A stretch of 57,404 nt of DNA from Psilocybe azurescens (GCA_023853785.1 JAJIRX010000686.1:1-57404), one strand, 5' to 3'. Positions 43,860 through 55,845 are shown, numbered from the stretch's first letter. The notes: a model not told the origin generated them from the sequence alone. Numbers and translations are program-made.

Positions 43860-44290
43860 CCAAAGGGTGATTTTCGAAAAATTTTCCCAAATTTTTACAT
43901 TTTGGGTATTTCAAACTTATTTCAAACCTTTTGTTTTCCATTTTTCAAAATCTTATTGTTTTCGAATCTCTCTTCTATTTCCCAAATTTTTTCCCAAATC
44001 TTAACCATTTGCATATTATAAATTCAGTCGAAATGGTTATAGTTTCGAATTAGTTACTAGCCCCAAAAATTTATTGTTTTCGGGAACTTGAATATATTCT
44101 AAACAGTTACCATTTCAGTCGGATTTGAATGTCCCAAATCACTTCCAAAAGTTATCCGTTTCGGCATTCCAAATTAATCCCAATATTCAAACATTTCGAT
44201 TCATTTTCGGTAATCTTAAAGGTAAACTTTTGAATAAATTTTCGAGATTACAAATTTTATTCGAAATGTTATACCGCAGAGAAAAAAGTT
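43860..44290. repeat. AT-rich block with TTTTCGAAA / TTTCCCAAATT motifs
   Basis: About 430 bp of AT-rich sequence with recurring TTTCGA, TTTCCCAAA, TTTCGGAA and ATTGTTTTCG strings. No open frame of note. It lies exactly between the last transposase relic and the first host-like gene. Confidence 0.5.
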
Positions 44291-44520
44291 TTGGATAGTT
44301 TTAAATTAGCTGCGCCCCAGGAGTGTTATAGGAACTCTCTATGAAATGGCGGGTGGGTAATCGTAATATCAGTACATGGCAGCCTGGCTGTGTGACCAGT
44401 CGGGACAAAGATGACAACAATCCTGCAGCGTGGGTACTATGGAAGTTGGATGGCTTCATTTTGTAGTGTATAATATATATCCTATCAACCATATAGCTGA
44501 GGTAAACCATTGCAGAGCGC

Positions 44521-44530
44521 CATATATATA
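44521..44530 (+). promoter_or_regulatory. TATA-like box of BTB gene 1
   Basis: CATATATATA lies about 140 bp upstream of the chosen ATG at 44668. This is consistent with a core promoter, but support is positional only. Confidence 0.35.
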
Positions 44531-44667
44531 GCTGAAGTCTCTCCAGTAATGATCTCCAGCAACTAAAGTGCATTGTTCACACCCTATATCAATCAATGTC
44601 TGAACAGTAATTGAAATTCACTACAATTATCGATCAGAAGGCCCTTAATCATCGCCTAGCTCATACA

Positions 44668-45785
44668 ATGGACACCACATTTCCCGATGCAGCAAACTTG
44701 TCGGTCGAGATGCTGCAGTTGAATTCTCATAACGCAATGCTTACATGGAGAGCAGAACTCGAGAAAGCTCTGCCATCTTTTGTTTGGGAGACGGTGGCAT
44801 GTGAAAGGAATAAAAACCAGACGTTTGAAACGGACGAGAGGTTTTGGAAAGGACACCCCAACTCGGTAAAGTGTTTTAATTCTATCAATATATACAAGCT
44901 ATCTCATTATAGTAGTCACTAATGCTAGGTTTTAATAATGCTGAAGCAGCTGCCAACTCTTATGAAAGATATTTTTCATATGAGCCGGTAAATGCTGGCA
45001 GCAGCTTACTCGAATATCTCAACTCCTTTCCATCGAAAAGCGCTCATTATTTTTGGCTCATTCTTTCGGATCGGAAAAGGCGCTTAAAATAATGGGAATG
45101 TGGCCCACCTCCCAGCATTCCAGCCTAAGTCAAATTCCCGGAAGGAGATACCAGTCTTTCTACATCAAATGAGTAACACTAAGATCCGTAAGGATCTCTA
45201 CTTCCTGTTGCAAAAACGACTTTTCTCGGATATGCAGATAGTCGTGCCATCATCCAACAATCGTGACGTGAGAGGACGAAGAGAGGGTAGTAGGCGTCTT
45301 TTCTTGCCACAAGTCTATCCTTGCGGCACGATCACCGTACTTCCGCAAAATTCTTTTAGGACGAGACACCCCCAATATCGTTAATCAAAAGCCCTATGAT
45401 TTGTTCATCGTTCCACTGCCGTCCCCACTGTTCAATCCTGTCACTGTGGATTTTACACTACGCTTTCTATACATGAGTGTATTGCAGTTTCCACTTCCGG
45501 AGTTCATCAGTGACTATCTGACAACAATCGCACTTTATCGAGCGGCAGTTTTTCTCCAAATTCCTTCATTGAAAAACCTAATAGTCGCACAGATCATCTC
45601 CGATATGCTTCATGGATCGTTCTCCGCATCTCTCACCCCATCTGAGTATTATCAATTCACTGATGGGAGTTGGAAAAACATGTTGCTTCTAGGAGGTTGC
45701 TTGTGCCGCCAATGTGCCCGTCAGCGCTCCACATATATTGTCATTCTCCTTGGAACCGGATATTCTGGACCCGATATTGGAACGG
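44668..45785 (+). pseudogene. BTB/POZ-domain gene 1, 5' part (split by LTR copy C)
   Basis: The ATG at 44668 gives MDTTFPDAANLSVEMLQLN. An intron fits at about 44866-44929, then NNAEAAANSYERYFSYEP. The BTB part is KRLFSDMQIVVPSS (45214), FSCHKSILAARSPYFRKILL in a shifted frame (45299), VTVDFTLRFLYMSVLQFPLP (45440), LYRAAVFLQIPSLKNLIVAQ (45532) and YYQFTDGSWKNMLLLGGCLC (about 45650). BTB domains mediate dimerisation and Cullin-3 adaptor or transcriptional roles. The gene is paralogous block by block to the minus-strand gene at 55846-57404. A frameshift lies near 45270. The gene breaks at 45785 and resumes at 47555. Whether the 44668 exon belongs to the same transcript is inferred. Confidence 0.65.
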
Positions 45786-47554
45786 TGAACTACGTAGTGT
45801 GTGATTTGATATATAAATCGAAAACCAAAACACAAACCAGAGAGGAATGGTCTAGACTAGATAAGACAACTCTCTCCCTGTTGAGTTAAAGTGAGGGCTG
45901 GCTTTGCCACTAGGTTGTGTAGATGTATGTGGTCTGAGGAGGGCAGGGACATATGAAGGAGGAGGAATGGATGAGGGGATATAAAATGCCCTTGAGTATT
46001 TACTGGGAGGAAGCAACCCGACTTGATTGGGGTAGAATGGTGTGAATGAGGTGTGATGACTGTGGAGGGGCCAAATGACTAGATAAATTGTAGGGATTGA
46101 TACGGGGCAGGAGTGAGAATGTAGTCTTGATCCTAGTGCGCTTCAAGCAAGTCTGCAGTGTCTGCAAAGCTAGAAGTAAAGTCTGCTGATAGAATAATGA
46201 CTTGAGCGGCCTGGAGTGATAGATGATGAAGGATTGTGCGATGTTCTTGAACCAAAAATCAAACAGAGCGGTGAGGTGAATGAGGGATGACTAGGGCAAT
46301 CGAAGGTGACGACCTAAGCAATATTCCTCAGCCAAAAAATCAAAGAACGTAGAGAAGCAGATAAAGGGTGTCTGGAGCAATGGATGAAGATGACAACAAG
46401 ACCAAAATCACTGAATAAAATATTCCGGAGCAACTGAAGCGAAGGGGAGTTGAGGATCTTGATGTAGAGGAAGAATGAAGGGTCTGGAGGATGGTAGGAT
46501 CGAAATGAACTGGACAAAACTCTCTGTGATGAGAGAGCGAGAGTGGTTGGATAGGCTGGTCTAGCCTCTGATGAACGTCTTGAATAACTGGAGTGATTGT
46601 TGAATTTCGTGCTGAATACTGATAGAGATTGATTGAATGCGTGCTTGGAGTGCTGGACTGAGTACTTGATAACTTGAAATCTTTGCTGTGAAGAAAGTTG
46701 GGGCTTGTAACTTCCTTGTATTCCAAGCGATACTAATACATGGTTTATATACCAGAGAACATAGAAAAATATTTAAAAGAGATCAAGCGTCCAAACTATA
46801 CCAATCATTCTGTAGAACAACACCCAGTAGTCCCATCTGTCAACTACATACAATAGATTGAAAGCTGACGGAGTTTAGGAGTGAAAAATAGAAGGATGAG
46901 TAAGTAAGTAACATAGGATGAGTAAGAAGTATAAGCAAGATTATGAAAAGCGAAGTGAGATGAGTAAGAAAGAAGCAAAGCTGAGTAAGTACAATAAGCA
47001 AGAATGACAAAAGGAAGGAAGGATCAATCATATGAAAGTGTCAGTCAATAGAAAAGGAACCAAAATAGCGAACAAGTACTTATGCTAATGAATAGAACCA
47101 GTCTATTCATGGCACAGCTCAGTCATCCATTACCAAGACTGCTGAGTGAGACAAAGATTTGCTGCATATGTGGAATCCAGTTAAGGACCAAATAGTTGTA
47201 GATGATCAAATGCTGATGACAATGGTGATATATGATGCTGTGCAGTGCTGTGCGTACTAGAATGGATAGGAATGATGTCCAAGAATAATCTGTGCATAGC
47301 CTTGAGGTTCGAAATAGATAGACGATTGAATCATTGATAGGGAATGTAACTGATCAAATGGTTGAAGTGGAGATTGAAAGTTGGAATGGAGCTTGAAGTG
47401 GACTGTGAATGGGCTTTGACGTTGAATATTGAGGGATGTGCTTCAGATAAAAATGCGAAATAATAACCCTGGCTTCTGCATGCAATGGGGAGTCAAGACA
47501 GACGCTCTAAGCTTATAGATAAATCTCATATCCAATCAAAATTGGTGTATGACA
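45786..47554 (+). mobile_element. Solo large LTR (copy C, 1,769 bp)
   Basis: It begins TGAACTACGTAGTGTGTG and ends TTGGTGTATGACA. It is flanked by ACGG at 45782-45785 and 47555-47558. It interrupts BTB gene 1 between LGTGYSGPDIG and RRALVGMFGPGWCT, homologous to neighbouring parts of the intact paralogue. It contains a TATA-like TGGTTTATATACC near 46740. The reverse-strand open frames inside it mirror those in copy B and are not called. Confidence 0.9.
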
Positions 47555-48409
47555 ACGGGCACTCGAAGAGCCTTGGTTGGTATGTTTGGTCCAGGGTGGT
47601 GTACCCAAGAGCTGGGATTGCTTCCGGATGACATTCTCTCCTCCGTGCTAAAATCATTGAGTGAAATGATTACCCCATGTAATGCCCTTTCGTTACTGTT
47701 TGCCGCTTCGAAAAGGCAATTCTGCAGCTGGGTGACACTCCTGCTTTCTGGGATAAACGTATAAGGATCCTGGTCATGTCCGCACGGGTAATGATTGATA
47801 ATATCATTTGCCAGCAACCTCGCCCATGTTTCTACTGCAATGAATGGAGGGAGCTGATTACCGACTTCGCATTTGAAACTCGGAAACTCTCGAATTCAGC
47901 GGAAGGGGAGGATGTCAAGATGGGGTAGATCCTGGGTGCTCTGTCGAGAGGGATTCAACCCCAGAATTTATGTTCTATATATCAGGTAAAATCATAACAG
48001 TTTAAACAAAATGGAATTCGCTAACGGGTATGGTTACCTTTTTTAATCGATGTACTACAAGACGTTGACTTGGTTCAACGACACACAAGTACCTCCTGAG
48101 AAACAGAATAAGCGCATCGTCAATATGATGGCGCCTTTAAAAGAAGAACTACTTCAGGCCATGATGCAATTGCGACGAACCTCGCTCGTTTCTTCTGCTT
48201 CGATATTTGAGCCTATTGATCCATCCCATTGGTCAATTGCTGCTCTGGACCTATCTGAGGGCTCCGTATACTCCTACCCATCCTCACGCACAATGTCGAC
48301 GGAGTATGGCATATATTATACGAGAATGGCGATTTCACAAGACACGGTGGAGAACGCGACCAGGAGACATAGTTGGGATACACTGTCGGTATATACTGAA
48401 AATTGATAT
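47555..48409 (+). pseudogene. BTB/POZ-domain gene 1, 3' part
   Basis: It resumes with RRALVGMFGPGWCTQELGLL and PDDILSSVLKSLSEMITPCN (47570-47680), matching KLFGPGWCT and LLPQNLLDYL of gene 2. A frameshift after AASKRQF leads to LQLGDTPAFWDKRIRILVMS, IICQQPRPCFYCNEW (47720-47850). After an intron ending near 48048, MYYKTLTWFNDTQVPPEKQN begins the last exon, with YSYPSSRTMSTEYGIYYTRM (48269 on), the counterpart of YSRASSRTASTDYGLFYTKG in gene 2. It ends at 48406. The shared Ser/Tyr-rich tail marks a distinct BTB subfamily. Confidence 0.65.
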
Positions 48410-49310
48410 TTATGACATTATTTTCTGGAAAAAATTCAAACACTACGAACATATGTCATACTCCCAGGTCTTGTGTAAGCCTGGCGGCTCACCACTTCAT
48501 ATATAGTCCGAGCAACTAGATGCCAGAGTGTATTTATAGCACCATTTTGGTGTAGCGGTTACAGCTTGTCAGACTGGCATGACTAGCTTACATCTTGGGC
48601 ATATTTGTACTCCTTACTTGGTACTTTATGTACATCAAATAGAACTCAGTGCCACCAATGGCGACAATAAATTTAAATCCTTTGTTGATATAGTTCACCT
48701 ATGCTGTGGGTTTTGCCCAAACCAAAGGTGTACCACTTGGTATAACCAAACCTAGCAGGTGGTATATACTAGTGGTTGTTTGAATGTGACAATTGTATGT
48801 TAGATATTTAAACTTTGATCAATCAAGGCATTAGTCATAGATAGCCAAGGAATGCCTAAATTACAAAGTTACTACATGTTGTTCATTGTCAACTGTGAGG
48901 ACTGAGTGCTCGAGTCGACTTTTTAATTGAGGATGTTTCTTTGCTAAATGAACTTGTGGGAAGGGGGCTCAATAAACCGGTATATTCAAGTACACTATTT
49001 TGTAGTATAACACCTAAATAGGAGCATCATGGAGCCTTGAGCCTTAAGTGAGTGAATAGTTTTGTAAATTTCTGATCCAAAAGTTAAAGTTTGCGGCCTT
49101 ATCACCACAGGCAAACCTTGGGCATATGATTTTCATAGCCTTAAAGGCTATGATAAGGCTATAATAAGTTGATAACTGGGAGTATGACTTAGTAATCAAT
49201 AGAATGAGTAACAAATGGCACATTTTTACCTTGGCATCCTTTATTCAATATGTCATGTGTCTAGACATGCAACATTCCAGTAGATGGTATCTCCTGGGCT
49301 AGAATTGCAC
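48410..49310. other. No gene seen
   Basis: AT-rich intergenic sequence without coherent coding segments; a 21-bp palindrome is at 49133-49153. A TGTAGCGGTTACAGC string near 48553 resembles a Pol III A box but has no partner B box. Confidence 0.5.
49133..49153. repeat. 21-bp palindrome
   Basis: TCATAGCCTT-A-AAGGCTATGA, with two 10-bp arms around one base. Possible protein-binding or cruciform site; no function is assigned. Confidence 0.8.
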
Positions 49311-49313
49311 TAA

Positions 49314-50049
49314 TATCTGGACATCCTCACCGCCTCGTTTTTCGTCAAAGTATACAACTTGAAGCTATCCAGATCGCCTCGTCCTTCTTGTCGTCTTCCT
49401 GTGCACAAGGGGACGCGCTTATTGATGCCCAAACTACGAGAACTCACTATGAATGGAGAGGAGTGCCATATGTCATTCATGTCTTTCCTTACTGCTCCGC
49501 GACTGGAGACTCTCACCGTCGGATGGAAGGAGAAGAGCGTCCCTGGAAGTAAACCAGGCCAAGGAATTGCAGAATGCATACTCGCCCCAGAATGCAAACT
49601 CCGCACCTTCAAATTAAGTGCACGAGATATCTTCTTCAGCGATTTAGGTCAGGCGTTACGAACGATGGATTCTCTCAAAAATACTACGCTTCGTATGTCA
49701 AACTCGCGTTCCATAGCCATTATCGACAGACTCCTTCGCGAAGACGGCCATGCTCAGGACGCAATGGATAGCTATGCTACTAGATCCTTCCTTCCGTCGT
49801 TGAGCTCTATAGCTATCCATTCTGTCCAGTTCGCCTTGCCTGAGCTGGTTCGTGATGTATGCGCAATCGAAGGGGCTGCTATTGGCGGACCCCGTGAGGA
49901 AAGCACACTATAAAGAAATTTACCGTGTCAGTTGTATCTATGAGGGCGAATCACTCGTTGTTATCTCGGCGAATAAGGACGTGTCCAAGGGAATACCTTC
50001 GAATTACATCAACGCGGACGATCCGAGTGTCGATATTTCGTACAACTGA
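49314..50049 (+). pseudogene. F-box/LRR-like protein, C-terminal fragment
   Basis: The open frame YLDILTASFFVKVYNLKLSR leads to MPKLRELTMNGEECHMSFMS and FLTAPRLETLTVGW (49420-49520), the leucine-pattern style of basidiomycete F-box proteins (SCF ubiquitin-ligase substrate adaptors). Next is FLPSLSSIAIHSVQFALPEL (49786), after which the frame shifts near 49860 to KEIYRVSCIYEGESLVVISA, ending at 50049. No F-box was found upstream, so either it is truncated or the 5' exons are not recognisable. A role is inferred only from the repeat pattern. Confidence 0.4.
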
Positions 50050-50521
50050 ACTTACGGTCATCTTTTGTCCATTAGTAGTATGGTTGTTCCATTAGGCTGA
50101 GGACGACATTGTTGTTCTTTTGTTCTTATCCTTGTATTTTTATTAACTTGGGTAGTTATTTGTGAGTAGCTAGAACCGGCATGTCAATCATAATCGTCCA
50201 GAACAGTCGCATAGAGGTCGACAGCGATGGCGGTGTGATAAAAGCAAAGAGATTAAATCGCTGCTTGAAGTTCTACGGCTGGAAATCCTTGGAAATGAGA
50301 CCAACCAGAATCCTTTAGACCAGCCTCAGATGCCAAAGAAGACGAAAATTCGGCGTCTAGTATTGGCGTACGACCATATCCTCAAGCCAACTGCCCTGAT
50401 CTGATGAAAGTCGACTGTATGTATTAGGTATAGATACAATGCTCCATTAGGTGAATCAGAAGCCGGAGCAGCAGAAGGGAGACCGAGAAGTAGAGCTAAA
50501 CTAGTACTATTAATCCAAAAT

Positions 50522-52829
50522 TTACACTTTCAACGCAGATACGTCTTCCGGACGATCGCACTCTGTTTGATCATCGTGCCCATCCTTTCTATATGCTGGA
50601 CCCGGACTTCGCTTTCTGAACATCAGCCTGACGTTCTTGTCGGGTATAACTTTCGACTCGAACCACGCCATCTGCGGCTTCGCCTTCGCCGACTCGGACG
50701 AGAACTTGAAGTCGTATGTGGTGAGCATGTATCCGAGCATGAGTTTGAGCTCGGCAACTGCGAAGAAGCGGCCCGGGCTGGATAATGGGAGATGTCGATA
50801 CGAGTGAGTACGGTACCACTAGCTTGTGGGAAAAAGAAAGGAGAGGGGAAGGGAGGGAAAAGGCAATAGTAACCCACCAAGCAGGCCTCCCATGCCCAAA
50901 GGCGTTGTACTCCAGCGTCGGCGTCGCCATTAGCGGTTGCGGCGGCTGGTCCTCTCGTGCACCCTCTTGGTTTACTGTAGGTCGCGAGAATCTGAACCCA
51001 TCAAACACCTCCGCAGGCGGATCATGATAATACGCATCATCCCTATGGTTCCCCACGCGTTGACGCACAGGTGCGTGCCGGGCGGGAGCGTGGTGCCCTG
51101 CGCATCAGAGAACGTGAATGGCTGGAGAACTCGTCTGCTGAGAAGAACTTTTTTTTCGATATGTCAGATCTTTAATTGGGTGCGCGACATTGAGAGGAAC
51201 AGAAGAATTGCCTTACCCAGACCGAGTCCATTGTACCGCTGCGTCTCGCGGAGGAAGCTGTCCGTCTTGAACATCTCCCCGACGGCTGCTTTGGACCATT
51301 TTCCTTGCCCTGTGTTCTTCACGACGGACCGGGCTTCATCTAGAAGGGGTCGGATATACTCTGGTCATTTGCAGAGCTCGTATAAAGCCTGTGCGAGAGC
51401 CTGAATATTGTATCAGTTACCACAGTACTCGGAATCCAAAACTATCGGTATGATAGCCCAACAAAGAAACAGGATTTACCACACCCGACGAGTACGTCGA
51501 GGCAAAACTGAATACCACGACGCGCTTCGCCATGTTACGCGGTGTGCGTTCCTCTCCTGATGCTTTGGCAGAGTCGAGGAGCCATGTGATCAAGTCACTC
51601 TACGGCGATGATAAACATGTAAGTTATGAGCCACAATTTTGGCTTTAAAGGATGGATTAAAACTCTCACAGGTTTATCAGGCCACTCGCCTCCATGTATT
51701 CGATCTTGCTCTAATCGATATTCGATAATAGGTGCGAGATGTTTCTCGATGCCTATCAAGACACCATCCACATTCGTAACCAGTCGGCCAAATAGCCTAT
51801 CGTAATCGAGTTAGAGACACAAATTTGACAGGAATATAAGCAGCCATGAGCTACTCACGGTCTGAGAAATACGGGAAACAGGTGAAGGAGACGTCCTTTA
51901 ACTAGTTCCATGGTGGACTGTACGCACAGCCTACGAAAGTCGTTGTTCCTGCCTGATAATCATTCAGTCGTTAACGATAACATAGAATAGGATGTGAATG
52001 GTAAAATGTACATAGGTCGATGCCGAGAAACGCTCTTGTCGTTATCCTCGAAATAACCTCGACAAGACCCTCAAAAACAGGGACGCTCGTCCATTCTGTG
52101 AATCTGGGATAAGTAGCCGTAGGAAGAGCAAAAGACGCGAGCATACCGTCTGCTTTGCATGGAATCATGTCGTTCAAGGCTAATACCATCTCGTCATGGA
52201 TGTCATTGAATTGATTTGCGAGGTTCCTGGTCAGAGGACCACGGACGATGTTGATGTGGTATGGATTGTCGGAGACCGCGTTACCGAGCGTGTGGTCCCA
52301 TTGGTAGAACTAGATATCATTACGATCAACATGGTGCTTGAACAACGAAAAGACAGTGGCGAAAGACGGTACACGTACAACTGGGTTGCTGCGCACGCCC
52401 GAGAGCTGGTTCTCGCTTGCTTTGCGTATATCCTCTACTCGCTGGCGTCCATTTGCAACGACGAGCCATTCGTCTAGCATGGGGAGTTTCCATACACTTC
52501 CAGGATACTGGATTGGTCGATGACCATAGCGTACAGAGTTGTAAGTAAATAGAGATCAGATAGGTGGTTGATTTCGAAGCGTACCTTACGATAGCCCTCC
52601 TCGACGATGTCTCTTCCGAATAGAAGAAACTTTAGAGCAGAGAAGAACGAGAGAAACGGGGTAGAATAGCCGATGGTTGGGATGTGATCAAGCTGTTCGG
52701 TTATGAGTCGGTATTATTATTTGAAGAGTGTCTCAACAGTCAAACACACCCGTCTATCACGAAATAAAACTCGAGAACAGGCGAACACCCCATGATGAGG
52801 CAGACGTCTGAGATGCTGAGCGAGAACAT
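50522..52829 (-). pseudogene. Cytochrome P450 monooxygenase, recently inactivated
   Basis: The start at 52829 (MFSLSISDVCLIMG) is followed by introns and LDHIPTIGYSTPFLSFF, YPGSVWKLPMLDEWLVVANG (about 52500), DNPYHINIVRGPLTRNLANQ (about 52260), FTEWTSVPVFEGLVEVISRI (about 52110), RNMAKRVVVFSFASTYSSG (about 51540, I-helix), RETQRYNGLGL (K-helix region, E-x-x-R-like), FDGFRFSRP (about 51000), and the haem loop FGHGRPAC-PGRFF assembled over the intron 50778-50877. The fold order fits microsomal class II P450s resembling ent-kaurene-oxidase-like fungal enzymes. Two lesions: TGA at 51365-51367 where the context suggests Trp, and a 1-nt deletion near 51050 between CVNAW and GNHRDD. The splice sites and haem Cys are intact, so loss looks recent. 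A sequencing error cannot be excluded. Confidence 0.82.
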
Positions 52830-52893
52830 GCTGAGGACTGGAAGTATGCTGCGATTCGAGTTTCGAGTCCATCGTACGATTTGAGGAACAGGC

Positions 52894-52900
52894 TTATATA
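52894..52900 (-). promoter_or_regulatory. TATA box of the P450 gene
   Basis: TATATAA on the minus strand, about 65 bp upstream of the P450 ATG at 52829, is a good core-promoter position. Confidence 0.5.
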
Positions 52901-53885
52901 TCCTCTTCTCTGACCATATGTCGGCGTTTTCATGCCCTAACGTAACCAGCGCAGGGTTGGATGTATGGCTCGAACAATCAATTCACCGGTGGCTCCTGAT
53001 GCCACTCCTATAATAACCAAAGAGTCAGCTGATAATGAAGTGATAAGTCGATAACCCTTTGAGCTTGTAGCATTCGGCATGGTTCAGATGAAGTACCTAT
53101 TTCGCACCCGCAATATTGTGCCACCCACAGGCCACGACCCCTGAACCAACCATCATGTAGGGATCTTTATGTAGGTGGATTGGAGCATGTGTGTCAGAAA
53201 CGCTCAGCTTGGTTGGAAAGGGACGTGTATGCCCAACCGGTGGCCGATTGAGATGATAAGAGAGTATGCTACCATAATCCTAAGTCTTCAGGGGTTCGTG
53301 ATTGCCAGCAGATGTCGGAGTTTGTAAGAATGCCCGGGGAACGGAGCTGGTATCGATGATGAGCGCTTGAGCGCTTGAGTATTTTTAGGCAGGGGTGAAA
53401 TTCTTGCAACACGGCTTGGAGAGTATGAAGGGTAAAGGGAAAGTCTGCAATTTGGTAGTACGCCCGTCTCTCACGGTCTCGTCTGCCAGTCTGGTTATCG
53501 GTATCACATGATTTAAATGCGTCGCGTCGCGCCTCATGCAAGCCTTATTCCAACTCTCGTTCAGGCCGAAAACTCCATAGAATACGCGAAGAACGTTTTA
53601 GTCTCTTTAATATCTATAATTCCAGTAATAAAGACTCCACGAGGCTTGGTGCTTCATAAGCCATAGTAAACTAAAAAACTCTGTTACTGGTCAAGTGCAA
53701 AACATGAAAAAGCCGGTTTCATAGTTAATTTCCTTCTGGTACCATACGACTGTATCTTCCAAACAGAAAGTGAATCAAGCGCTGGCTATCATAAACTCCG
53801 CAGTTATGTCCCCATAGCTAATGTTATCATGAGCTGAAATCTGATTGAAGTGATTAAAAGTTGACAATGGCAAGAAATCACATCT
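52901..53885. other. Intergenic; no supported gene
   Basis: The only sizeable open frame (53269-53541, minus) has no motif and no splice context. The interval likely holds the upstream region of the P450 gene and the 3' region of the next gene. Confidence 0.5.
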
Positions 53886-54451
53886 TCAGCGTACCGCAGC
53901 TACTTCAGTCAAACCCTCGCTTCTCAGAGCATAGGCGGTGCGGGAAATTGAAATTCTGATTGGTTTTGGGGGATTCAGTAAAGTTCAAATGTGAACTGAC
54001 TCTTCCTCTTCTTTACCTGTATTTACCAGCCGACACTTCAGTAATGTGCAACGGAGTTGGAGAGCTTCCAAATGAGCCTAGCACGGCCTATAAATTAAAG
54101 ATGTAAAGTAAGCTGGGGGAAAATCATTAAGAACGGGCTTACAACTGCGTTACCAGCAACGACGACAGGATAACCATCCATGTTAGTCAGGGTATAGTCG
54201 CGTCCGGAAGGCTGTAAATCCCACTGAATTTTTTGACAATAGATGATGCATTTAATGGCATACAGACATCAAGACATATTTTGAGACATACCTTCCTTGC
54301 AATTGGTGCCACGCTTTGGTTATCGGGAGACGCTATAACAAGTGGACAGCCTGCTTGAGGCCTCCTGCGACAACATCGAGGGTCGCATAATTGAAAAAAG
54401 GCTAATGGTTACAGTTCCTGTAGGAGGAGGCGTCATTTATACGATGTGAGT
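53886..54451 (-). CDS. Small beta-trefoil-like (ricin-B-fold lectin or protease-inhibitor type) gene, possibly damaged
   Basis: Minus-strand exons separated by short GT...AG introns read FNYATLDVVAGGLKQ, then GCPLVIASPDNQSVAPIARK (about 54360-54295), WDLQPSGRDYTLTNMDGYPV plus VVAGNAV (54225-54145), VLGSFGSSPTPLHITEVSAG (54090-54030) and ISISRTAYALRSEGLTEVA with stop at 53886. The Q-x-W/W-x-L-P and repeated turn pattern resembles fungal carbohydrate-binding or protease-inhibitor beta-trefoils. The first two segments do not join in one frame, so either an exon boundary is misplaced or there is a frameshift near 54370. No signal peptide was seen. Confidence 0.35.
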
Positions 54452-54816
54452 ACTCGAACTTGCTTTTGTAAACGGCCCATTCCTGTGTTAAGTTTATATA
54501 CCTCTAGAGTGTACGATGGGAAAACCCGACTCGTGGAGTGGTCCTGAATGAGTATAGACCAAATCTGTAGCGCTGGGCTGCCAAATAATCAAACAGACGT
54601 TATTGAAAAGCTCCACTATCTGTCATGAGGTCCTTCTCTCAATTCAATTCTGCTCTCGCTTCATTCAAGTGCCATTCTACTGACGCATGACATATCAGCG
54701 CCAATTAGACGTACTATTGCGGAATAGTCTTTGCGCTTCTAACAGGGCCAGAACTCCTCGTCGTTACTTAGGCTGTCATCTCCGACGCTCAGTGAATACT
54801 CTTAACCGCTATTTTT

Positions 54817-55083
54817 ATGTGCACAAAGATCCATATCATTCTGAAGAAAACATTCCTACATTTATGCGACCAGGAGTTTGACAAAGATCTAGAGAATTTT
54901 GATAGAATGAGACTCACCGAGGGCATTCACTGGCAAAAGCTTCCTCGAATCGACATCGAAAATCACTTGCGAATACGGTCATGGCAAATGGAAGTGAACA
55001 ATGCGATGATTGGCATTTCAACCGAGTGTATATTCAGCTGTATGGAGCGAAATGCCATGATGGATCAGCACGCTCGTTGGTAA
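54817..55083 (+). CDS. Unidentified open frame (about 88 codons)
   Basis: A frame with coding-like composition: CDQEFDKDLENFDRMRLTEG, IHWQKLPRIDIENHLRIRSW and QMEVNNAMIGISTECIFSCM. I do not recognise the family. An overlapping plus-strand frame (54687-54881) could be an upstream exon. It may be a fragment of a larger gene. Confidence 0.25.
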   Translation: MCTKIHIILKKTFLHLCDQEFDKDLENFDRMRLTEGIHWQKLPRIDIENHLRIRSWQMEVNNAMIGISTECIFSCMERNAMMDQHARW

Positions 55084-55089
55084 TTAGTT

Positions 55090-55845
55090 CTCAGAGCCAA
55101 AAGGGTTATATACAAGCGCTATTCCTAACCCCAAGTGCACACGTACTGCCACTCACAATTAATTCCTATACATAGAACCGAAGTTATCGGTATCACAGGA
55201 GAACCCTTATTCTTCGAATAACCGACTAGGGCCTCGTCCAGACCGGTACATTGCCGAAGATAATACAAGGTAATGAAACACTTGCTTCACATACCTCTGT
55301 GCAGGTTCACCGTTGTAACAGCATAGCGCAGAATTTAAGGCCCCAATTTGGCCTACCCCTGTTGCATACCCCAATTTTGAAGATTACTCAACTGTCTCCG
55401 CCAGTAGTAAAGGTCACCCATTCAAACTCTATCAAAAAATGATTAAGTTTTGTTTTCATTAATCCAGTATTTCAATTTTGAAAATCTGTCATATCATGAC
55501 CGGTAGAAGGACCACTTGTCTGATGGACCAACTCGCCTTTCAGGGACAGAAAATATAGCTTTCGCCCAGTTTTCTGCACTGTGGTCTTCATTTATAGAAA
55601 TAGGCAATAGCATTACGATAGCCTACTTTTAACCTTCGAAAAATCAAGGTCCTTGGTACGAGATTTAGTCTATCGTTGGCCCGGATAAGTGGCCGTAAGG
55701 GATGATAATCGACTACGCTGTGATATAGTAACAGCCAATGTTCATACGTTGAGTGAGCTAAGCCTAACACTCTCACCCGTTGAGTGAACTGACATCCGGA
55801 CCGATAACGAGCTCCAGCTTCGGGAACCTCTAGCTGTGATGGTGT
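55090..55845. other. No gene seen
   Basis: Intergenic sequence 3' of BTB gene 2. Short open frames have no motifs or repeat structure. Confidence 0.45.

Noticed and set aside
48541..48610. Possible tRNA gene (TGTAGCGGTTACAGC A-box-like string)
   Set aside because: No B box at tRNA distance, no cloverleaf, no T-run terminator.
53269..53541. 90-codon minus-strand frame upstream of the P450
   Set aside because: No recognisable motif and no splice context. Lies in the likely upstream region of the P450.
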